Positions 7,414 through 14,476 of a DNA stretch of 35,373 bases are shown piece by piece (positions within the stretch are counted from its first letter, which is position 1; the number at the start of each line of letters is the position of its first letter). The notes beneath the pieces are model-generated. The model had not been told where the DNA came from, made no database searches, and saw nothing but the letters and a program-made list of their open reading frames with translations. This stretch comes from Gammaproteobacteria bacterium (GTDB lineage: Bacteria > Pseudomonadota > Gammaproteobacteria > UWMA-0217). The position numbers were made by a program, and so were the translations under genes. Location: contig JALSHZ010000118.1 in NCBI GenBank assembly GCA_026981985.1, positions 1 to 35,373 of the forward strand, written 5' to 3'.

Positions 7414-9561
7414 ATGAACCGCGCTTTCCTGCTCGCAGTCTTCACTTTCACGACACTCAGCCTGGCCGGTTGCCAACTGGACGACAGCAATGACAGTTCG
7501 ACTGGCACGCCACCAGAAACACGCATCGCCGGCAAGCTGGTGAAAACGGATCAGGAAGGCCTGACTGCCTGGTTCCGCGAGGCACTGGCAGCGAACACTG
7601 ACGGCAGCGCGAATACGGATCTTATGCTGGCTGGGGAAGCTGTCGCGGCTGCCGACAGCAGCGGTGCCGAACGCCAGGTCTCCACCACCAACCTGCAGGA
7701 AGCGGGGGTCGATGAGGCCGACCTGCTGAAAACAGCCAGCGATGGCAGCGTGCTCTACGCACTCTACTCACGTAGCAGCCCCTATCTGCCGGGGCCAATC
7801 CCCGTCGATAGTGGCAAGGGTCTGCCCGACAGCGGTCGCACTGACGCGGGCATCCGGGTCATGGCCGTGAACAACGATGGCAGTCTGGACGAGCTGACGA
7901 CAATCCCCAGTGCGGAAAACGGCCTGCAGCAAAAGGGGCTGTATCTGGTCGAATCGCGCCAGCGCCTGCTGGCGATCGACGAGTCGGGCGGGTATGTCTA
8001 TACCAACTGGTTCCGCCCCTGGTATTTCACTCGGCAGCAGACTGGGCTGCGTTTTATCGACATTGCTGATCCAGCCAGTACCAATGTCGTTCGCAATATG
8101 ACCTTCGACGGCGCACTCGTCGCCAGCCGGCGCGTGGGCGATGTGATCTATCTGGTGCTGCGTCACTATCCCGACTTTCCGGTGGTTGCAGACAGCACCG
8201 ACGAGCGCAGCCAGCTCAGCACAATCTCTGCCGCGACACTGCTGCCGCACTACCGTATCGATGGCGTCGACCAAGGACTATTGGTGGCACCGGATGCCTG
8301 CTATCTCAACAGCGACGCCGCCACCAAAACGGCTGATATCGTCTCGATCGTCGCCGTTGATCTTTCTTCAGACCAGGGCAACATCCAGAGCCGCTGCTAC
8401 GTCGGCGCCAGCGAGGCGGTCTATGCTTCGACCAAAGCGCTGTATCTGGCATCAACCCGCTACGCCTACCAGTTTGCCGGTGACAGCGTCGTCTATGATC
8501 CCGCCGTGACCACCGACATTCACAAGTTCACCTTCAATGGCATGGATATCGCCTACCGCGGCTCCGCCGAGGTCAAGGGGCACCTTGGCTGGAAGCAGGA
8601 TCAGAAGTCCTTCCGCTTCAGCGAGTCAGCGGACGGCTATCTGCGGGTACTCACCTACAACGAACCCCGGCAGCGCTTCATCCGACCGGTTGATGATGGC
8701 ATCGTGATAGACGAAACCACCGCAGGCAACGACCAGCAGACATCCACAACTGCGCCCGACAGTTCTCCCGTACAGCTCACCATTCTTAAGGAATCCGCTA
8801 CCCGCGACGCACTGGATGTGGTTTCGACCCTGCCAAATGCCCAACGCCCTGAGCACCTCGGGCGACCAGGCGAGCAGCTCTACGGCACCCGCTATATTGG
8901 CGACCGGGCCTATCTGATCACCTTCCGCGTCACCGACCCGCTTTACGTGGTTGACCTGTCCAACCCTTCGGACCCTTATATTGCTGGCGAGCTGAAGATC
9001 AGTGGTTATTCCGACTACCTCCACCCAATTACCGAGAACCTGCTGCTGGGTATCGGCAAGGAAGCCGTTCCGGCAGCGGCGACCTTCCCCGGCGATATTG
9101 CTGGCGCCTGGTATCAGGGCATCAAACTATCGTTGATCGATGTTTCCGACCCAACCACCCCCCGGGAAGTGGAAACAGTAGAAATCGGCAAGCGCGGCAG
9201 TCAAAGTATCGCGCTGCAGGAACACCACGCCATCACCACCCTGAAAGTGGGTGACACATTGCGCGTCACACTCCCGATTGAGCGTCATGACACGCCATCA
9301 CAATACGGCGATCCGACGGCGCCAAACTATTATTGGGACTACAGCCACACTGCCCTCTATCGCTTCGACATCGACATCCCCAGCCAGCAGATCGATACCA
9401 CGCTGCCCCCGCTGGTGGTTGCCGATCGCAGCACGACCGATATCGCCCGCAGCACCTGGCACGATCGCAGCGCGCTGATTGGCGAGCATGTCCACTATCT
9501 GCACGATGGGCGGTTCTGGTCACAACAGTGGCATAGAGGCGGCATCACCGGCCCGCAATAG
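7414..9561 (+). CDS. Secreted lipoprotein with C-terminal beta-propeller domain
   Basis: A 715-residue protein. A lipoprotein signal is clear: MNRAFLLAVFTFTTLSLAGC with lipobox LAGC, so the mature N-terminus would be a lipidated cysteine in the periplasm or outer membrane. Next comes a Thr/Ser/Asp-rich linker and the STTNLQEAGVDEADLLKT motif. This motif marks the 'beta propeller domain' proteins (Pfam Beta_propel type). Repeats of the form YVVDLSNPSDPYIAGELKISGYSDYLHP follow. The function of the family is not established. The start at 7414 is chosen because the lipobox is correctly placed from it and AAGG lies upstream; the open frame extends 51 codons further, but the promoter falls within that part. 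It is separated from pyk by 73 bases. Confidence 0.85.
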   Translation: MNRAFLLAVFTFTTLSLAGCQLDDSNDSSTGTPPETRIAGKLVKTDQEGLTAWFREALAANTDGSANTDLMLAGEAVAAADSSGAERQVSTTNLQEAGVDEADLLKTASDGSVLYALYSRSSPYLPGPIPVDSGKGLPDSGRTDAGIRVMAVNNDGSLDELTTIPSAENGLQQKGLYLVESRQRLLAIDESGGYVYTNWFRPWYFTRQQTGLRFIDIADPASTNVVRNMTFDGALVASRRVGDVIYLVLRHYPDFPVVADSTDERSQLSTISAATLLPHYRIDGVDQGLLVAPDACYLNSDAATKTADIVSIVAVDLSSDQGNIQSRCYVGASEAVYASTKALYLASTRYAYQFAGDSVVYDPAVTTDIHKFTFNGMDIAYRGSAEVKGHLGWKQDQKSFRFSESADGYLRVLTYNEPRQRFIRPVDDGIVIDETTAGNDQQTSTTAPDSSPVQLTILKESATRDALDVVSTLPNAQRPEHLGRPGEQLYGTRYIGDRAYLITFRVTDPLYVVDLSNPSDPYIAGELKISGYSDYLHPITENLLLGIGKEAVPAAATFPGDIAGAWYQGIKLSLIDVSDPTTPREVETVEIGKRGSQSIALQEHHAITTLKVGDTLRVTLPIERHDTPSQYGDPTAPNYYWDYSHTALYRFDIDIPSQQIDTTLPPLVVADRSTTDIARSTWHDRSALIGEHVHYLHDGRFWSQQWHRGGITGPQ

Positions 9562-9605
9562 ATCGCAGCGGGCAGCCAGTTGCAATCTCCCTGACCGGCA
9601 TGGAT

Positions 9606-9631
9606 GATACCCGCTTTCCAATTGGGGTATC
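9606..9631 (+). promoter_or_regulatory. Hairpin covering the pyk ribosome binding site
   Basis: GATACCC (9606-9612) and GGGTATC (9625-9631) form a 7-bp stem with a 12-base loop, ending three bases before the pyk ATG. The only Shine-Dalgarno-like sequence (TTGGGG) lies in the loop-stem junction and the 3' arm, so the hairpin could restrict ribosome access. It could also act as a weak terminator for the lipoprotein gene, but no T-run follows. Confidence 0.4.
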
Positions 9632-9634
9632 GCC

Positions 9635-11086
9635 ATGCCAACGACCTTCTGCCCACTCCCACTGCGAAAAACCAAGATCGTCGCCACCATCGGCCCGGCC
9701 TGCGATTCCCCCGAAAAGCTGGCGGAAATGCTTCGCGCCGGGATGAATGTCGCGCGTCTCAACCTCTCCCACGGGACTTTCGAGGGACACCACCTGATGA
9801 TCAGCCGGATTCGCGATGTGGCGGCGAATCTGGGATATCACGTTGCGATCATGATCGACACCCGCGGCGTCGAAATCCGTACCGGGCTGCTCAAAAACGG
9901 CAAGGTCGAACTCGAACGCGGGGCCGAATTTACGTTGTACAGCGACGACAGGCCGGGGGATGAGCATGGGGTCTCGATGACCTACGCCAATCTGCCACAG
10001 GAGGTGAAGATCGGGGCGCCCATCCTGCTCGACGACGGCGCCATCGAACTTCAGGTGACCGAGGCTTCAAGTAACGAAATTCGCTGCGAAGTCGTCCACG
10101 GCGGCCTGTTGGGGGAACGTAAAAGCATCAACCTGCCAGACACGCGGCTGAAACTGGCGACCGCCAACCCCGAAAGCCGCGACGACGTAAAGAAAGAACT
10201 GGATTTCGCCTCGGAAAACGATATCGACTATATCGCCGCCTCGTTCGTGCAGTCGGCCGATGACGTCCGCACGATGCGCGAGATTTTGCGCGAAAACGCA
10301 CAAGATATTCCCATTATCGCCAAAATCGAAAACAAGGCGGGCATCGACAATCTGGCCGAAATCGTTAAGGTGGCCGATGGCGTCATGGTGGCGCGTGGCG
10401 ATCTCGGTGTCGAGCTGCCGTTTGGCGAAGTCCCCGAAGCACAAAAGCGGATGATCCGCACCACCGTCACGAACGGCAAGCCGGTGATCACCGCCACGCA
10501 AATGTTGGCGTCGATGGAGAACAATCCCAAACCCACCCGCGCCGAGGCCAGCGACGTGGCCAACGCCATTCTCGATGGCTCATCAGCCATCATGCTGTCG
10601 GGCGAAACCGCTACCGGGAAATACCCGGTCGAAGCAGTGCGCACAATGAGCGACCTGGCACTACGCACCGAGTCCTACCTCGGCGAATTCGGCTATCTAC
10701 AAAAAATCCTGCCGAACCCGTCGAACGTCGTCACCGAAGCCGTCAGCCAGGCTGTGGTCACCATGGTCAAACAGCTCGACGCCGCCGCCGTCTTCAGCCT
10801 GACCAACACCGGCTTCACCTCACGCCTGATTTCCCGGCATCGCCCTGAATGCCCAATCTTCGCCATCACCGGCAGCGTCACCGTCGCCCGGCGGTTGTCG
10901 ATGAACTGGGGCATTACCGCCCTGCTTTGCGAACCCGGTATATCCGACCAGGAACGCATCGCCTATGGCGTCGAACAAGCAAGAAAACTCGGCTTCGTCG
11001 AATCCGGCGACGTCATCGTCGCCACCTGGGGCTACAAACACAGCACCGGCGGCACCGACATGATTCGCGTATTGAAGGTGGATTGA
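9635..11086 (+). CDS. pyk: Pyruvate kinase
   Basis: A 483-residue pyruvate kinase, transferring phosphate from phosphoenolpyruvate to ADP in the last step of glycolysis. Key residues are present: R41, N43, S45 and H46 (ARLNLSH), the catalytic K230 with metal ligand E232 (IIAKIENKAG), RGDLGVE at 254-260, and TQMLASMENNPKPTRAEASDVANAILDG. The normally conserved DTKGPEIRTG reads DTRGVEIRTG (residues 75-84), a conservative but unusual variant. Length and C-terminal allosteric domain are complete. It converges on hypE, leaving 43 bases between them that hold nothing recognisable; this marks the boundary between core genes and the hydrogenase locus. Confidence 0.96.
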   Translation: MPTTFCPLPLRKTKIVATIGPACDSPEKLAEMLRAGMNVARLNLSHGTFEGHHLMISRIRDVAANLGYHVAIMIDTRGVEIRTGLLKNGKVELERGAEFTLYSDDRPGDEHGVSMTYANLPQEVKIGAPILLDDGAIELQVTEASSNEIRCEVVHGGLLGERKSINLPDTRLKLATANPESRDDVKKELDFASENDIDYIAASFVQSADDVRTMREILRENAQDIPIIAKIENKAGIDNLAEIVKVADGVMVARGDLGVELPFGEVPEAQKRMIRTTVTNGKPVITATQMLASMENNPKPTRAEASDVANAILDGSSAIMLSGETATGKYPVEAVRTMSDLALRTESYLGEFGYLQKILPNPSNVVTEAVSQAVVTMVKQLDAAAVFSLTNTGFTSRLISRHRPECPIFAITGSVTVARRLSMNWGITALLCEPGISDQERIAYGVEQARKLGFVESGDVIVATWGYKHSTGGTDMIRVLKVD

Positions 11087-11129
11087 CTTGCCTGGAGATC
11101 ATGGATGAGTGAGGGCACCACCTGGGTAC

Positions 11130-12164
11130 TCAACAAATCCTCGGCAACTGCTCCCCTACCAGCATATCCAGCACCCTGTCACCACCAAACCCGGTCGCCA
11201 GAATCACCCGCCCCGCAGGCTGCGCCTGCACCTCGCCGATAATGGCTGCTTCCTGCCCAGCGGGGTGCGCCTGCATGGTTTGCAGCACGGCATCGGCGGC
11301 ATCGGCCGGTACCACCGCAAGCAATTTACCCTCGTTGGCGAGATAGAGCGGATCGAGGCCGAGAATTTCGCAGATACCGCGCACTTCGTCCCGCACGGGT
11401 ATTTTGCCTTGCTCGATGCGAATGGCGACATCACTGCTGCTGGCGAATTCATTGAGCACAGTTGCCACGCCACCGCGCGTCGCATCGCGCATGCAATGAA
11501 TATCCTGACAGGTATCCAGCATCGCGGCGATCAGCCCATTGAGCGGTTGGCAATCGGTTTCGATAGTGGATTCCAACGCCAATTCGCCACGTGCATCGAC
11601 GATGGCAGCACCATGGTCACCCACATAGCCATTGATAATGACAGCATCACCCGGCATGGCGCGATTGGCAACAATATTCACGGTTTGGGGAATCACGCCA
11701 ACACCAGCAGTATTGATAAACAATTTATCCGCAGCGCCCCGATGCACGACCTTGGTATCACCGGTGACAATACGGACACCAGCTGCGTCAGCAGTAGCTT
11801 TCATCGAGGCGACGATGCGCATCAGCTCGTCGATCGAAAATCCCTCTTCCAGGATCATGCCGCAACTGAGATACAGCGGCTTCGCCCCGCCCACCGCCAG
11901 GTCATTGACCGTACCGGTCACTGCCAGCTTGCCAATATCCCCGCCGGGGAAAAACAGCGGATCGACAACATAGGAATCGGTGGTCATCGCGAGGCGATCG
12001 CCGTGCTCACATAACGCAGTCAAATCGAAACGCGCCTGATCCTCCAGCAATGCCAGTTCGGGACTGTCGAAACCACCAACAAAGATTTCGTCGATTAGAT
12101 CGCGCATGGCCTTGCCACCCGAACCGTGAGCCAATGTGATGGTTTTTCCTTTGAACTTGCTCAT
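11130..12164 (-). CDS. hypE: Hydrogenase maturation protein HypE (carbamoyl dehydratase)
   Basis: A 344-residue HypE. It accepts the carbamoyl group from HypF on its C-terminal cysteine and dehydrates it with ATP to a thiocyanate, the source of the two cyanide ligands of the active-site iron. The hallmark C-terminus PRIC is intact. The ATP-binding part starts with ITLAHGSGGKAMRDLI and includes KPLYLSCGMILEEG and VTGDTKVV. The start is ATG 12164, overlapping the hypD stop by ATGA, so the two are translationally coupled. Upstream in-frame codons belong to the hypD region. This is the last gene of the hypF-C-gmhA-D-E operon. Confidence 0.98.
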   Translation of the reverse strand: MSKFKGKTITLAHGSGGKAMRDLIDEIFVGGFDSPELALLEDQARFDLTALCEHGDRLAMTTDSYVVDPLFFPGGDIGKLAVTGTVNDLAVGGAKPLYLSCGMILEEGFSIDELMRIVASMKATADAAGVRIVTGDTKVVHRGAADKLFINTAGVGVIPQTVNIVANRAMPGDAVIINGYVGDHGAAIVDARGELALESTIETDCQPLNGLIAAMLDTCQDIHCMRDATRGGVATVLNEFASSSDVAIRIEQGKIPVRDEVRGICEILGLDPLYLANEGKLLAVVPADAADAVLQTMQAHPAGQEAAIIGEVQAQPAGRVILATGFGGDRVLDMLVGEQLPRIC

Positions 12165-13282
12165 GCGGTTTTCTTGATATAGCCGTTGTTGAAATAGGCA
12201 GCACAAGCGCCTTCGGAAGAAACCATCAATGCGCCCATTGGGTTTTCCGGATTGCATTTACTGCCGAATATCTTGCAGTCCCAGGGCTTGATGACACCTT
12301 TGACGACTTCGCCACACTGGCAGGATTTCGGGTCTGCTATTTTCAGATTTTCGACCGGGAATTTTCGCTCGGCATCATAGTCGGCAAATGCTTTTTTCAT
12401 TCGGACGCCGGAGTGGTCGATCGAACCCAGCCCGCGCCATTCGAAAAATTCACGAATCTCGAATACCTGGCTTATTGCTTCCAATGCAGCGGTATTCCCG
12501 GCCTTCGGCACAATTCTCGTGTACTGGTTCTCCACTTCGCAGCGTGCTTCATCGAACTGTTTCAGCAACATCCAGATCGATTGCAGAATGTCCAGTGGTT
12601 CAAAACCGGTGATGACGAGCGGACGGTGATAGTCTTTGGTAATAAACTGAAAAGGCCCTTCGCCAATCACCATCGACACATGCCCCGGCGCGAGAAATCC
12701 ATCGATCATCATATCGGGTGAGTCGAGCACCGCCTTGATGGTTGGCACCGTGGTGATGTGGTTGCAGAAAAGCGAGAAATTCCGAATGCCTTCGCGTTTG
12801 GCCTGAAGCACCGTGAGCGCCGTACTCGGCATCGTCGTCTCGAAGCCCAGCCCGAAAAAAATCACCTCACGATCAGAATGCTGTCGCGCCAGATTCAGTG
12901 CATCCATCGGTGAATAGACCATGCGAACGTCAGCGCCATCTGCCTTGGCCTGCAACAGGCTTTTGCGCGAACCGGGTACACGCATGGCATCACCAAAAGT
13001 AGTAAAGATCACCTCTGGGCGTTCGGCCAGCGCGACGCAATCATCCACCCGCCCCATCGGCAGCACACAGACCGGGCAGCCGGGGCCATGCACCATCTCG
13101 ATACTATCCGGCAACATCTGCTCGATACCGTAGCGGAAAATGGTGTGGGTGTGGCCACCGCAGAACTCCATCAATTGCAGCGGCCGCGTTCTCCCTTTTT
13201 CCAGATGCGCGGCGATATCGTGTATTTCGCGGGTCAGCGATTGTGCTTTTTCCGTATCCCGGAATTCATCAACAAATTTCAT
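12161..13282 (-). CDS. hypD: Hydrogenase maturation protein HypD (Fe(CN)2CO scaffold)
   Basis: A 373-residue HypD, the iron-sulfur protein that together with HypC carries the Fe(CN)2CO unit during its assembly. The conserved motifs are CGGHTH, GPGCPVCV and GFETTMP, plus a C-terminal cysteine group (SCQCGEVVKG, WDCKIFG, KCNP) that binds a [4Fe-4S] cluster. Two ATGs occur in a row (13285 and 13282). The second has the better distance from the AGGAG box, though the first is possible. Unlike the other genes of the operon, it is separated from its upstream neighbour by 212-215 bases that contain hairpins and a dispersed repeat. Confidence 0.98.
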   Translation of the reverse strand: MKFVDEFRDTEKAQSLTREIHDIAAHLEKGRTRPLQLMEFCGGHTHTIFRYGIEQMLPDSIEMVHGPGCPVCVLPMGRVDDCVALAERPEVIFTTFGDAMRVPGSRKSLLQAKADGADVRMVYSPMDALNLARQHSDREVIFFGLGFETTMPSTALTVLQAKREGIRNFSLFCNHITTVPTIKAVLDSPDMMIDGFLAPGHVSMVIGEGPFQFITKDYHRPLVITGFEPLDILQSIWMLLKQFDEARCEVENQYTRIVPKAGNTAALEAISQVFEIREFFEWRGLGSIDHSGVRMKKAFADYDAERKFPVENLKIADPKSCQCGEVVKGVIKPWDCKIFGSKCNPENPMGALMVSSEGACAAYFNNGYIKKTA

Positions 13283-13338
13283 CATATTCTCCTATACAAG
13301 CCTTGCCCCCCGTCTTTCCGCATGGACGCCAAAATCCA

Positions 13339-13370
13339 ATGCCAGCGAGGGCTTCCAGCAGCGCTGGCAT
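13339..13370. repeat. Inverted repeat between the SIS gene and hypD
   Basis: ATGCCAGCG (13339-13347) and CGCTGGCAT (13362-13370) form a 9-bp perfect stem with a 14-base loop inside the intergenic part of the hyp operon. No T-run follows on the minus strand. It may act in mRNA processing or stability, or simply be part of a dispersed repeat. Confidence 0.5.
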
Positions 13371-13383
13371 ACATCCCTGTAAC

Positions 13384-13414
13384 CTGGACCCCCGCTTCCC
13401 TGCGAGGATGACGG
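13384..13414 (-). repeat. Dispersed palindromic repeat copy (REP-like)
   Basis: Read on the minus strand this has the pattern CGTCATCCTCGC, then a short centre, then GCGGGGGTCCAG. That is the common bacterial 'CGTCATNCCCGC...GCGGGNNTCCAG' type of intergenic repeat. A related copy lies at 34908-34938. The family assignment is by eye. Confidence 0.45.
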
Positions 13415-13497
13415 GACTACAGCGATATCCCTGCCAGTAAGCACGAATCGAACGCCGCCGAGAGCTTCTTCACTACTGACTAACCCGTTGCGTCATT

Positions 13498-14178
13498 CTA
13501 TTTCCCTCTGCTATCGGCCAGTAGCGTATGCACCAGATCCCATAAAATGTGGTAACAGGCCACGTGCACTTCCTGCACGCGGTGAATGGAATCACTTTCC
13601 ACCACCAGACAATGATCGACCAGACCACTGGATTTCATCTCTCCACCATTACCACCTGCAAGGCCCAGCGTCGTGATGCCCAACTCTTTTGCCTTGGCAA
13701 AGGCAGCGAGGATATTGTCGGAATTACCGCTGGTGGAAAAACCGATCAACCCATCGCCTTTTTTTCCATGTGCCGTCAACTGACGCACGAAAACATGCCC
13801 ATAGCCAATATCGTTGGCGACAGCGGAAACAAATGCGCTGTCGGCCAGCAGATTCATTGCGGGCAATGCCGGGCGCCCTGTGGTCACAGGGTGTTGAAAT
13901 TCCACCGCGAAATGCGCCGCATCACAGGATGAACCACCATTGCCGATGGAAAACATTTTTCCACCTTGCTGGTAAACACTGGCAATGGCTCGGGCCGCTT
14001 GCAATAGTGCCGAGGCATTGGCAGCAAAGAAGCGTTTTTTTGCCGCGATGCTCTCGGCAGATTTACGTTCGATGGACGTCAGCAATGCAGCCGTCTCTTG
14101 CTCCGCGTCCTTCGCCGTACCGGAGAGAAATGGATACAGGGCATCGAGCCGGGCATTGTTGTCGTCATCGGCACTCAT
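13498..14178 (-). CDS. SIS-domain sugar isomerase, GmhA-like, inside the hyp operon
   Basis: A 226-residue protein of the phosphoheptose isomerase (GmhA) family. The SIS core motifs GNGGSSCDAAHFAVEF and GFSTSGNSDNILAAF are clear. By eye against E. coli GmhA from memory, the metal/catalytic positions H61, E65, Q172 and H180 are kept here as H89, E93, Q202 and H210. D169 is replaced by H199, and the H of GGSHCDA by serine. It has about 30 extra N-terminal residues. Its ATG overlaps the hypC stop (ATGA), so it is made together with the Hyp proteins. GmhA normally acts in LPS heptose synthesis, but no other heptose gene is near. A role in hydrogenase maturation is possible but unproven. Confidence 0.85.
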   Translation of the reverse strand: MSADDDNNARLDALYPFLSGTAKDAEQETAALLTSIERKSAESIAAKKRFFAANASALLQAARAIASVYQQGGKMFSIGNGGSSCDAAHFAVEFQHPVTTGRPALPAMNLLADSAFVSAVANDIGYGHVFVRQLTAHGKKGDGLIGFSTSGNSDNILAAFAKAKELGITTLGLAGGNGGEMKSSGLVDHCLVVESDSIHRVQEVHVACYHILWDLVHTLLADSRGK

Positions 14179-14456
14179 GCACCGGCACCCTCGCGCATCG
14201 CCGACAACTCTTCCTGCACCTCACCAAGCTCTTCGAGGATGCGCAATGTTCTGGCGGCTTCCTCTTCATCGATTCGACTCATCGCAAAGCCGACATGCAC
14301 CAGTACCCAGTCACCCACACAGGCCTCCGGTGGATGCTCGTCGCTGACGATGCAGGCAATATTGATTTCCCGCAGTACGCCGGAAACATTGACCTTCGCC
14401 ATCAGCATGTCGGGATTGGTAATTTCGGTAATCTGTCCTGGAATTCCCAAACACAT
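14175..14456 (-). CDS. hypC: Hydrogenase maturation chaperone HypC
   Basis: A 93-residue HypC/HybG/HupF-family chaperone. It begins MCLGIPGQ; Cys2 is the residue that binds HypD and the large-subunit precursor and carries the Fe(CN)2CO unit. VGDWVLVHVGFAMSRIDEEEA is the conserved strand-helix part. AGGAG precedes the ATG. The gene follows hypF by 20 bases and overlaps the SIS gene by four. A second family member (HupF, at 29303) is present in this locus, so this copy probably serves the general Hyp pathway. Confidence 0.98.
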   Translation of the reverse strand: MCLGIPGQITEITNPDMLMAKVNVSGVLREINIACIVSDEHPPEACVGDWVLVHVGFAMSRIDEEEAARTLRILEELGEVQEELSAMREGAGA

Positions 14457-14476
14457 GATTGACTCCTGATTTTCGT

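Noticed and set aside
11109-12014. Open frame of 301 codons on the plus strand over hypE
   Set aside because: Antisense shadow of hypE, which carries all HypE motifs and the PRIC end.
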